From positions 1-64,000 of the forward strand of contig JAFUOO010000005.1 in NCBI GenBank assembly GCA_017472685.1: 64,000 nucleotides of DNA, read 5' to 3'. A model generated the notes under the pieces. The model searched no databases and was not told where the DNA came from. It was given only the letters and a program-made list of their open reading frames with translations. Positions 9,813-16,877 of the stretch are shown piece after piece (position 1 is the stretch's first letter; every line of letters begins with the position of its first letter). Origin of the DNA: Clostridia bacterium (GTDB lineage Bacteria > Bacillota > Clostridia > UMGS1883). The translations under genes were made by a program, and so were the position numbers.

Positions 9813-9840
9813 AGTTTATGTGTGAGCAAATTAAATATGA
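9813..9840 (-). promoter_or_regulatory. Sigma-E-like sporulation promoter for sipL
   Basis: On the minus strand TCATATT (9834-9840) and CATAAACT (9813-9820) are 13 bp apart. This resembles the mother-cell sigma-E pattern (ATATT ... CATACAAT), which fits sipL biology. One mismatch in the -10. Confidence 0.5.
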
Positions 9841-9869
9841 TTGAAATGTGAAAGGCTTTGTGTTAAAAT
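9841..9869 (+). promoter_or_regulatory. mltG promoter
   Basis: TTGAAA (9841-9846), 17-bp spacer, TAAAAT (9864-9869). It is divergent from the sipL promoter and shares the same 108-bp gap. Confidence 0.7.
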
Positions 9870-9891
9870 AAATGTCAAAGGAGTGTGAAAA

Positions 9892-10917
9892 ATGGCGAAA
9901 AGGAAGAAAAAATCAAGATTGCCTGTGATTGTAATTGCATTGGTGCTTGTTGCCGCTATTGTAATCGGGGCGCCATATATAAAGGAATTTGTGTCTGCAA
10001 CATCAACTGAGGGTGATGCTGTAACCATTGAAATTGAAAAGGGTGCATCGACAGAGGATATAGCCAACGTTTTAAAGGAAAACGGGCTTATTAAAAGCGT
10101 TACAATATTTAAAATAAGAGCAAAAATGTCTGAAGATGGCTCCAAAATGAACTACGGCACCTTTACACTGCATAAGGGGATGTGTATACCCGATATCATA
10201 AGCGCTCTGGCAGGAACATATGCCACACGCCCCACTGTAAAGTTTACCGTGCCCGAGGGCTTTAGCGTGCAGCAGATTGCTTCCCGGGCAGAGGAGCTCA
10301 AGCTATGCAGCAAGCAGGAATTTTTTGATGCATTAAAGGACGACTATGACTATGACTTTTTGAAGGCTGTTCCCTTTAAGGACGGTGCGGATTATCCGCT
10401 GCAGGGCTTCTTGTATCCCGAAACCTATGAGTTTTTTGCCGATGCTACGGCACACGATATTATAAACAAGATGCTCGGTCAGTTTGAAAAGGAAATTAAA
10501 AAAATACAAATCCCCGCAGACAGAGACCTGTACGAGGTTATCACCATTGCTTCCATGATTGAAAGAGAAGCACTCTGGGACAAGGAAATGAAAACAATTT
10601 CAGGCGTTATTTATAACAGAATTGAAAAGGGCATGAGACTACAGATTGATGCTACGGTGCAGTATGTTGTTTCAAAGGGTGAATATAACATTGAGCGTGT
10701 AACCTATGCAGACTTGGAAATTGAGTCGCCCTATAACACCTACGTGAGCGGAGGGCTTCCTGTCGGTCCCATTTCTTCTGTGAGTCTGGTGGCAATTGAA
10801 GCGGCACTTAACCCCGAAAATCATAACTATCTGTACTATCACACCGACCCACAGAAAAATGACGGTACGCATATTTTTACCGAAACATATCAGGAGCACC
10901 TTGCAACAATGAATTAG
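9892..10917 (+). CDS. mltG: Endolytic murein transglycosylase MltG (YceG-like)
   Basis: A membrane-anchored lytic transglycosylase (341 aa) that cleaves nascent glycan strands and sets their length. Residues 11-29 form the single N-terminal membrane anchor after a basic start (MAKRKKKSR). A LysM-like subdomain leads into the YceG catalytic domain with ASMIERE; the catalytic glutamate is Glu224, close to E. coli MltG Glu218. Conserved later segments are YNTYVSGGLPVGPI and the C-terminal HIFTETYQEH. The ribosome site is AAAGGAG. It heads a run with the radical SAM gene and bioY. Confidence 0.93.
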   Translation: MAKRKKKSRLPVIVIALVLVAAIVIGAPYIKEFVSATSTEGDAVTIEIEKGASTEDIANVLKENGLIKSVTIFKIRAKMSEDGSKMNYGTFTLHKGMCIPDIISALAGTYATRPTVKFTVPEGFSVQQIASRAEELKLCSKQEFFDALKDDYDYDFLKAVPFKDGADYPLQGFLYPETYEFFADATAHDIINKMLGQFEKEIKKIQIPADRDLYEVITIASMIEREALWDKEMKTISGVIYNRIEKGMRLQIDATVQYVVSKGEYNIERVTYADLEIESPYNTYVSGGLPVGPISSVSLVAIEAALNPENHNYLYYHTDPQKNDGTHIFTETYQEHLATMN

Positions 10918-10930
10918 GAGATACAGTGAG

Positions 10931-11845
10931 ATGATGTTTGAATATGCATCGGACAATAAAAGATACCACACATTGAATTATCACTTAAAAACCCTGTTTT
11001 CGGACAGGGTTTTTAAGGCTTCAATAGATGCAGGCTTTTCCTGCCCGAACGAAAGCACGGGCGGCTGTACGTACTGTAAAGGGGGAAGCGGCGAGTTCAC
11101 AACCAAAGGAAGCATAACAGAGCAGCTTGAAAGGGAAAGAGCACGCATTAAAAATAAATGGGGCGACAAAAAGCTCATTGCGTATTTTCAGGCAAATACA
11201 AACACCTTTGCAAGGGTGGATGTGCTTCGCGAAAAGTATTTCGAAGCACTTAACCACCCATCAGTTGTGGGAATAAGCATTGCAACAAGAGCAGACTGCC
11301 TGCCGCCTGATGTACTCAATCTGCTCGAGGAAATAAGCAAAAAAACCTACCTTACGGTGGAGCTGGGGCTTCAGACAGTTCACGACAAAACCGCCGAAAA
11401 AATAAACCGCGGATATAATTTTGAGGTTTTTGAAAAGAGCTTTTACCAGCTGAAAAACCGCGGCATACGTACTGTTGTGCACATTATAAACGGTCTTGTG
11501 GGTGAAACACGCGCTGATATGCTCGCTACAGCCGAGGTTTTGGCAAAAATGGAGCCAGATGGGGTCAAAATACACCTGTTGCATGTTTTAAAGGACACTG
11601 TTTGCGAAAAGGAATACGCTGCAGGCGACTTAAAAACTCTGGAAAAGGATGAGTATATTGACATTACCGTTGAGCAGATACGCCGTTTTAAAAAGGAGTG
11701 TGTCATCGAAAGGGTAACGGGCGACGGAAAAAGGGAAAGCCTGGTTGCACCATTGTGGAGCCTTGACAAAATATCTGTCCTTGGCGGAATTGATAAATGC
11801 TTTGCGGACAAAAATGCTTTTCAGGGAGACTTGTATGAAAACTAA
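10931..11845 (+). CDS. TIGR01212-family radical SAM protein (YhcC/YtqA type)
   Basis: A 304-residue radical SAM protein. The cluster motif has the unusual spacing CX7CX2C (Cys38, Cys46, Cys49; CPNESTGGCTYC), which defines the TIGR01212/YhcC group rather than the usual CX3CX2C. Later segments (FQANTNTFA, SIATRADCLP, VELGLQTVHD, HLLHVLKDT) match the same family. The substrate of this group is not established to my knowledge. The ATG at 10931 follows AGGAG by nine bases; a second ATG at 10934 is also possible. The 3' end overlaps bioY by 11 bases. Confidence 0.85.
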   Translation: MMFEYASDNKRYHTLNYHLKTLFSDRVFKASIDAGFSCPNESTGGCTYCKGGSGEFTTKGSITEQLERERARIKNKWGDKKLIAYFQANTNTFARVDVLREKYFEALNHPSVVGISIATRADCLPPDVLNLLEEISKKTYLTVELGLQTVHDKTAEKINRGYNFEVFEKSFYQLKNRGIRTVVHIINGLVGETRADMLATAEVLAKMEPDGVKIHLLHVLKDTVCEKEYAAGDLKTLEKDEYIDITVEQIRRFKKECVIERVTGDGKRESLVAPLWSLDKISVLGGIDKCFADKNAFQGDLYEN

Positions 11846-12353
11846 AAAACTTGTTATATGTGCGCTTTTTACGGCGATAATGTGCATTACAGCGCCCTTT
11901 TATTTTATGATTGGCCCCGTGCCCATAACCTTCACGCTGTTTGCCCTTGCTCTTTCGGCGTTTTCGGCAGGAAGCATGAGTGCGGCTGTATCCACAGCAG
12001 TTTACATACTCATTGGCTTAATGGGTATGCCCGTGTTTTCAGGCTTTAAGGGCGGCTTTAGTGTTATTGCATCACCCACGGGTGGGTTTGTGTTTGCCTA
12101 TATTTTTATCGCCCTTATTCTGGGCTTATGTGTTAAAGCAAAAAGAAAAAGCACCGTTGTGCTTTTGTGTACACTCGCTCTTCTGGTGTGTTATGCTTTC
12201 GGCACGGCATGGTATATGCTTATTACCGATGCAAGTTTTGTTACCGCATTGGGCGTTTGCATAGTGCCTTTTATACCCTTTGACATTGCAAAGCTTTACG
12301 CGGCATATGTTGTTGCAAAGGCAATACGGAAAAGATTAAAAAAGCAGATGTAG
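11835..12353 (+). CDS. bioY: Biotin ECF transporter S component BioY
   Basis: A 172-residue integral membrane protein with about six helices that binds biotin as the substrate-specific part of an ECF transporter. Typical features are the PVPITFTLFAL segment, the GMPVFSGFKGGFSVIASPTGGF signature and the FIPFDIAKLYAA region near the C-terminus. The start at 11835 is preceded by CAGGGAG; longer in-frame starts would run through the end of the previous gene. The EcfA/T subunits are not in the window, so it probably uses a shared energising module. No BirA operator was recognised. Confidence 0.92.
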   Translation: MKTKKLVICALFTAIMCITAPFYFMIGPVPITFTLFALALSAFSAGSMSAAVSTAVYILIGLMGMPVFSGFKGGFSVIASPTGGFVFAYIFIALILGLCVKAKRKSTVVLLCTLALLVCYAFGTAWYMLITDASFVTALGVCIVPFIPFDIAKLYAAYVVAKAIRKRLKKQM

Positions 12354-12372
12354 TTTTCTACATCTGCTTTTT
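12339..12372. terminator. Bidirectional terminator after bioY
   Basis: A 15-bp perfect stem (AAAAAGCAGATGTAG and complement) with a TTTT loop, containing the bioY stop and abutting the end of the convergent DUF6171 gene. Confidence 0.9.
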
Positions 12373-12374
12373 GG

Positions 12375-12620
12375 TTACCAATATTTTTTAGGGCACTTAT
12401 TGTCCTTTAAGGCACTGCGGAGCATTACGTAGCAGCCGCACATCATACAGGTGCCCGAAATGTCAAGGTGCCTGCAGTCAGAGCATACTTTGAGCCTTGT
12501 TTCATATAAGGCTTCGTCCGCCATAACTGTTGACGAATTCTTGAGCCGTAAGAGCTCCTTTTCTATTGTTTGTTTATGTATTTCGCTTGTATACTGACAA
12601 GCCTTGCAAACTACCTTCAT
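12375..12620 (-). CDS. DUF6171-family small cysteine-rich protein
   Basis: An 81-residue protein with paired cysteines: CKAC near the N-terminus, then CSDCRHL and CMMCGCYV and a final CPKKYW. The second half (RLKVCSDCRHLDISGTCMMC) matches the DUF6171 family of Clostridia, a likely zinc-binding domain of unknown role. Its ATG overlaps the stop of the upstream GH51 gene by one base (TAATG), so translation is coupled. A link to arabinose use is not implied by the sequence. Confidence 0.7.
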   Translation of the reverse strand: MKVVCKACQYTSEIHKQTIEKELLRLKNSSTVMADEALYETRLKVCSDCRHLDISGTCMMCGCYVMLRSALKDNKCPKKYW

Positions 12621-14113
12621 TACTTTACTGTAACTGCGATTGTAGAAAATGCAGGTAAAGTAAACTTAACCTTGCCGCCGGAGAGCTCAACAGGAATGCT
12701 TTCAATAACAACCTTATCGGGGTTATCGAAGGTATTCATATCGTCAAATGCAGCAGAAGTTAAAATGCGTGCTGTAGCCTCTTTATATTCATTGCCGATT
12801 AAATCAAGCTCACATTCAACCGCCTTGTCATGTGCAATGTTACATACTGTTGCGGTAACGGAGCCGTCCTCGGCCTTTGTTGCGGAAATGTTTACGCTAT
12901 CTAATACATCGGGCATTCTGCGGTCGTTCCTTCTGGGAAGTACATCTACTGTGTACTTTTCGTTTTCCAATACATCACAGCCTATTAATGTTGCGTCGTG
13001 GTGAGGTGTGTACAAATCATAAATGTGGTATGTGGGTGTTTTAACCATCTTGTCGCCCTCTGTTAAAATAACAGACTGCAACACGTTGACTGTCTGGGCA
13101 ATGTTTGTCATTCTTACACGGTCGGAATGGTTGTTGAAAATGTTAAGAAGGGAAGCTGCCACAACGGCGTCACGCATTGTGTTCTGCTGATAGAGGAAGC
13201 CGGGGTTTGTACCCTCTTCAACCTTGTACCAGGTGCCCCATTCATCAACAAAGAGAGCAACCCTCTTGCCGGGGTCATACTTGTCCATGATTGTGGAGTG
13301 CTTTGTAACTAAGTTTTCCATGTCGAGAGCATCGCGCACAACATCAAAATAGCCTGTTGCGTCAAAGCCTGTTGCATAATCACTCCAGCGCCATACATAG
13401 TTATGAAGGCTTAACGCATCCATATCTCTGCCTGCCATGCGCATAAGTGTTTCTGTCCAGCGGTAGTCGTCATTGTTGGGACCGCAGGCAACCTTAAAGA
13501 GCTTATTGTCGCCATAGTTACGGCAGTATACTGCGTAACGGCGGTATTCGTTAGCATAATAATCGGGGTACATGTTGCCACCGCAACCCCAGTTTTCGTT
13601 ACCTACTGCAAAATACTTAACGCCCCAGCTCTTATCGCGTCCATTAGCCTTACGCATATCTGTCATGGGGGAGATGTTATCGGAATTTAAGTATTCAACC
13701 CACTGGCTCATTTCCTGCACTGTGCCACTGCCTAAGTTGCCGTTTATGTAGGGCTCACAGCCTAAAAGCTCACAAAGACGTAAAAACTCATGTGTACCGA
13801 AGCTGTTATCCTCTGTAACGCCGCCCCAGTGAGTATTGATCATTGTGGGTCTCTGCTCCTTGGGACCGATGCCGTCCTTCCAGTGGTATTCGTCAGCAAA
13901 GCAACCGCCGGGCCAACGGAGTACGGGAATTTTAATGCCCTTTAACGCTTCTAAAACGTCCTTACGCATGCCTTCAACGTTTTCGATGTCGCTGTCCTCG
14001 CCAACGTACAAGCCACCGTAAATGCATCTGCCCAGATGCTCGGAAAAGTGACCGTATATATTTTTGTCAACCTTGTTTTTTAATGTGTTTGTGTTCAATT
14101 GTGCTTTAAACAT
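12620..14113 (-). CDS. abfA: Alpha-L-arabinofuranosidase, GH51 (intracellular)
   Basis: A 497-residue GH51 enzyme without a signal peptide, so it acts on imported arabino-oligosaccharides, releasing L-arabinose. The acid/base is Glu173 in GNENWG and the nucleophile Glu291 in [21 protein letters not shown] and [15 protein letters not shown] line the active site. The C-terminal 100 residues form the usual beta domain. The start is the second of two adjacent ATGs (14113 or 14116), both after GGAGG; the second has better spacing. It lies behind a strong promoter overlapped by a perfect palindrome and is followed by the coupled DUF6171 gene. Confidence 0.95.
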   Translation of the reverse strand: MFKAQLNTNTLKNKVDKNIYGHFSEHLGRCIYGGLYVGEDSDIENVEGMRKDVLEALKGIKIPVLRWPGGCFADEYHWKDGIGPKEQRPTMINTHWGGVTEDNSFGTHEFLRLCELLGCEPYINGNLGSGTVQEMSQWVEYLNSDNISPMTDMRKANGRDKSWGVKYFAVGNENWGCGGNMYPDYYANEYRRYAVYCRNYGDNKLFKVACGPNNDDYRWTETLMRMAGRDMDALSLHNYVWRWSDYATGFDATGYFDVVRDALDMENLVTKHSTIMDKYDPGKRVALFVDEWGTWYKVEEGTNPGFLYQQNTMRDAVVAASLLNIFNNHSDRVRMTNIAQTVNVLQSVILTEGDKMVKTPTYHIYDLYTPHHDATLIGCDVLENEKYTVDVLPRRNDRRMPDVLDSVNISATKAEDGSVTATVCNIAHDKAVECELDLIGNEYKEATARILTSAAFDDMNTFDNPDKVVIESIPVELSGGKVKFTLPAFSTIAVTVK

Positions 14114-14129
14114 CATCTTACCTCCATAA

Positions 14130-14164
14130 TAATAGGTGTGTATGAAAAATATACACACCTATTA
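14130..14164. promoter_or_regulatory. 35-bp perfect palindrome, probable operator of the GH51 gene
   Basis: Arms TAATAGGTGTGTAT (14130-14143) and ATACACACCTATTA (14151-14164) around a 7-base centre. The distal arm overlaps the -10 box (14161-14166) and the centre covers the predicted start of transcription, as expected for a repressor site. It could also fold as a leader hairpin. Confidence 0.65.
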
Positions 14165-14189
14165 TATAATGTAAAATTGCGTAAGTAAA
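14161..14189 (-). promoter_or_regulatory. GH51 promoter
   Basis: On the minus strand TTTACT (14184-14189), 17-bp spacer, TATAAT (14161-14166). Confidence 0.7.
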
Positions 14190-14207
14190 GAGAAAAATCT
14201 GACTTTT

Positions 14208-15491
14208 TCAATTATCAGCAATGGCAATGAGTGTTGTTATGCCGTCAAGGTAAGAAATGCTGAAGCTTCCGTTGTATTTTTCAAGAACACTTTCCATGCT
14301 CATAATGCCGTAGCCATGATTTTTACAGTTCTCTTTTGTGGTTGTAAAAATGCCGTGCGCCTTCTTTGGCGGAAGGGAGGGGTTTTCAATTTTCAGCCTG
14401 AATTCTGACTTGTCTGAATAAAGGTCTACCACTATGAACTTTTTGTCAATACTTTCGCAGGCTTCAATGGCATTGTTCAGTGCATTTGTCAAAAGAGTGC
14501 TTTTGTCAAGAGGCGTCATATTAACCGCACTTGACATATTGTTGATTTTACATAAAAATTCAATGCCGAGGGAGGCTGCCTTCTTTGCGTAAAAATTTAA
14601 AACGGCATCAATGGCGGCATCATTTGTATAGATGAGGCTTTTTGAAAGCTGAGGTGAATTTTTAAGCTCCTCCAGAAGCTTTTTTGCGCTTTCTGTTTCG
14701 CTTGACGAAAGCATGCTTTCCATTGTCTGTATATGGTTTAAAATATCGTGCCTGAGCTTTGAAAGCTCGTTTTCACCAATCTGTATATTGGTGTAGTTTT
14801 CCTCTTGCTGGCGAATTAAAGCCTGAGCGCCTTTTAACTGAATATTAGCTGAGTAGGAGCCCATAAACTCAAAAATCAGCGAATTGAAAATTACCAGAAT
14901 TATAATAACCAGTGTAAGCAGTGCCGCGTGAATTATGTTGTCGGTCTGGGATATGATGAAAAATACATCGCAGGCAAATATAATAAAAAAGCTGAACAAA
15001 GGAAACAAGAGGGTAATGAGCCAGTATTTGAAATCAACAGGAGCTGTTTTCTTTTTGGACAGTGCTGCTAAAAATGCATAAATTGTAAGTGCAGCTACAT
15101 TTACAATACTCATGCCCACATATCTCACAAAGCCTGTGTAGACCCCTGTGGTGGAGTTGGCAATGTCAAAAATGAAGGACACAGCCACCCGTGCAATCAA
15201 GTCTGTGGCAAAAAGCGTAAACAGGAAAATGCACATGACACTGATTTTTTTTATGATGTGAGAGCTGTACAAGGTAAAGGTAAGCACGCCCCAAAGCAGA
15301 ATTGTCAGGGCATAGTTTACGTATGTATACTGCACAATAAAGCTCCTTACAACGTGAACGGCAAAAACCGAGGCGACAATGCCGCCCTTTGCAATGAGGG
15401 GGAGCTTTCCCGGAGAAAGCATCTGGTGTAAAAAGAATATGTATATGGACACTTCTATGGCGCAATTAACTATTTCAATTACGGTACTCAT
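14208..15491 (-). CDS. GHKL-type sensor histidine kinase (AgrC-like)
   Basis: A 427-residue protein with about six N-terminal membrane helices (residues 1-215) and a cytosolic kinase part. The dimerisation region holds LSKLRHDILNHIQTM with the phospho-acceptor histidine. The GHKL ATPase domain shows the N-box NALNNAIEACE and a C-terminal GYGIMSMESVL. This AgrC/peptide-sensing group normally pairs with LytTR regulators, and the regulator gene overlaps its start (stop of one and ATG of the other share bases at 15488-15491). The ligand cannot be read from the sequence. The divergent gene set downstream of the regulator (zinc ribbon, GH105, LRR) is a possible target. Confidence 0.85.
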   Translation of the reverse strand: MSTVIEIVNCAIEVSIYIFFLHQMLSPGKLPLIAKGGIVASVFAVHVVRSFIVQYTYVNYALTILLWGVLTFTLYSSHIIKKISVMCIFLFTLFATDLIARVAVSFIFDIANSTTGVYTGFVRYVGMSIVNVAALTIYAFLAALSKKKTAPVDFKYWLITLLFPLFSFFIIFACDVFFIISQTDNIIHAALLTLVIIILVIFNSLIFEFMGSYSANIQLKGAQALIRQQEENYTNIQIGENELSKLRHDILNHIQTMESMLSSSETESAKKLLEELKNSPQLSKSLIYTNDAAIDAVLNFYAKKAASLGIEFLCKINNMSSAVNMTPLDKSTLLTNALNNAIEACESIDKKFIVVDLYSDKSEFRLKIENPSLPPKKAHGIFTTTKENCKNHGYGIMSMESVLEKYNGSFSISYLDGITTLIAIADN

Positions 15492-16183
15492 AACATTTCA
15501 CCTGCATAATTCAAATATTTTTCCTTGACCTGCTCTTTGTAGCGTATGCCGATGGGCACCTTAACCTCCTCGGGTGTATAAAGTATAAATTTATTTTCCT
15601 TTCCTACAAAGCGAACAAAGTTCAGATTGACTATATAGCTTCTGTGGCAGCGGATAAAACCGTTTTCCACAAGGATGGGATAAATGTCCTTAAGCTTGTT
15701 GTACATTTCAAGCTGTCCTTTTGAGGTGTAAAGCTTCAGAATGTGGTTGAGTATTTCAATGTAATAAATTTCCGAAGGGGATACGGAAAAGCAGTTGCCC
15801 TTATAGTTTCCCTTTATAAAGGTGCTTCGTCTGCGGTATTCTGCTAAAGCGTCATTTATACGGCGTTTTATAAGCAGAGCGGGCTCGTTTTTCAATATGT
15901 AGCGGAAGGCCTTGTATTCGTAGCCCTCGGGTGCATATTTAATGTGATTGGTAACAAATGAAATAACACATTTTGGGTTTTTGAGCCTGAGGCAGTCAAT
16001 CACACTGAAAACAAGGCTGTCATTATCAAGCACAATGTCCAGAAAAGCCATGTCAAAAACCACATCGGAATTCAGCACTGCTTCTTTTGATGTGTATTTA
16101 TAGATGTGACAATTTAAATCCGAAAAGTTTTTTTCAAATTCCGTTAGGAAATTACTGTCATCGTCACAAAGCAAAATATTCAT
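15488..16183 (-). CDS. LytTR-family response regulator
   Basis: A 231-residue AgrA/LytR-type regulator. The receiver domain has the acidic pocket CDDD (residues 6-9) and phospho-acceptor Asp49 in AFLDIVLDN. From about residue 125 a LytTR DNA-binding domain follows (KGNCFSVSPSEIYYIEI, FIRCHRSYIVNL). The start at 16183 is preceded by GAGGTG. It overlaps the kinase gene, with which it forms a two-gene unit transcribed away from the zinc-ribbon/GH105 genes. Confidence 0.88.
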   Translation of the reverse strand: MNILLCDDDSNFLTEFEKNFSDLNCHIYKYTSKEAVLNSDVVFDMAFLDIVLDNDSLVFSVIDCLRLKNPKCVISFVTNHIKYAPEGYEYKAFRYILKNEPALLIKRRINDALAEYRRRSTFIKGNYKGNCFSVSPSEIYYIEILNHILKLYTSKGQLEMYNKLKDIYPILVENGFIRCHRSYIVNLNFVRFVGKENKFILYTPEEVKVPIGIRYKEQVKEKYLNYAGEML

Positions 16184-16206
16184 ACTTATCACCTCGGAAT
16201 AAGTTT

Positions 16207-16236
16207 AACATAAAAGGAATAACTCTGTAAAGTCAA
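16207..16236 (-). promoter_or_regulatory. Possible promoter of the two-component operon
   Basis: On the minus strand TTGACT (16231-16236), 18-bp spacer, TATGTT (16207-16212). The -10 is weak. Confidence 0.4.
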
Positions 16237-16270
16237 TTCGCCCCAAAAAGGCGCTATTCACACCATTCAA

Positions 16271-16299
16271 TTGACAATATGGCTTATGAGGTATAGAAT
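16271..16299 (+). promoter_or_regulatory. Strong promoter of a short untranslated transcript
   Basis: TTGACA (16271-16276), 17-bp spacer, TAGAAT (16294-16299). The predicted transcript meets a terminator hairpin about 30 bases later and has no gene in between. Confidence 0.6.
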
Positions 16300-16305
16300 T
16301 TAAGC

Positions 16306-16382
16306 AAGAGAAAAATGTGAAAAATAAATTTTTTTAAAACGGTAAAAATTTTTTGACAGAAAACAAATTTTTACCGTTTTTT
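16306..16382 (+). ncRNA. Putative small RNA or transcription-attenuated leader
   Basis: This lies in the 389-bp gap between the response regulator and the zinc-ribbon gene. The promoter at 16271 predicts a start near 16306. The sequence 16336-16351 (AAAACGGTAAAAATTT) has a perfect 16-bp complement at 16365-16380 with a 13-base loop, followed by TTTTTT: an intrinsic terminator oriented along the plus strand. The product would be about 75 nt. Either it is a small RNA, or it attenuates the downstream operon. Nothing else coding is recognised in the gap; a second promoter follows at 16434. Confidence 0.4.
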
Positions 16383-16433
16383 ATATATAGGAGGTGTATA
16401 TTTTAGCGGAAAAAGGTAGTTTGCGCCAAAATG

Positions 16434-16462
16434 TTGAAAAAAAGCTGTTTGTATGGTAAAAT
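16434..16462 (+). promoter_or_regulatory. Promoter of the zinc-ribbon/GH105 operon
   Basis: TTGAAA (16434-16439), 17-bp spacer, TAAAAT (16457-16462), giving a leader of about 100 nt before the zinc-ribbon start. Confidence 0.7.
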
Positions 16463-16572
16463 AACTTTAGTAAAAATTGCAACTTTTTAAGAGTGTGAAA
16501 AGTATTATTAATAGAAAGTTTTTTGACAAAAAAAGGAACGTATAGGTTTGTACTTTATGAGGGGGAGAAGCT

Positions 16573-16860
16573 ATGAGTGATAAAACAATAAAGTGTTTAA
16601 GGTGTAATAAGGAAATGGATTACATAACGCATGAGGATATTCAGCTTGGAAAGCACAGCTTTTTCTTTGGTGATTGGGCACATCTATTGGCAGGAGGATT
16701 AGCAGTCAGTATATACATCTGCCCGGAGTGCGGAAAAATTGAATTTTTCTATGCAGGTGAAAAAGAAGAAAAGCTGCCCCAGGTAGTGTGTCCCAATTGT
16801 GGAGAAAAGCACGATTTTGACTACCCTAAATGCCCTCATTGCAACTGGAATAGAGAATAA
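16573..16860 (+). CDS. Small protein with four CxxC zinc-ribbon pairs
   Basis: A 95-residue cytosolic protein with cysteine pairs at 8/11, 50/53, 73/76 and 87/90. The first two pairs bracket a hydrophobic stretch (HLLAGGLAVSIYICPECGKIEFF) like that in small Clostridia zinc-ribbon proteins of the nucleic-acid-binding type; the last two form a separate CPNC/CPHC ribbon. GGGGGAG precedes the ATG. It is 17 bases upstream of the GH105 gene and probably in the same transcript. The function is not known. Confidence 0.7.
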   Translation: MSDKTIKCLRCNKEMDYITHEDIQLGKHSFFFGDWAHLLAGGLAVSIYICPECGKIEFFYAGEKEEKLPQVVCPNCGEKHDFDYPKCPHCNWNRE

Positions 16861-16877
16861 TACAGGAGGGGCAAGAA

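Noticed and set aside
16336..16380. LytTR operator at the hairpin arms
   Set aside because: ACCGTTTT matches the LytTR half-site only in part and the arms are inverted, whereas LytTR sites are usually direct repeats; the terminator reading is simpler.
16393..16458. Small peptide frame after AGGAGG, possible signalling peptide for the GHKL kinase
   Set aside because: The only starts are a GTG inside the ribosome site or an ATT; the frame crosses the promoter at 16434. Not credible without further evidence.
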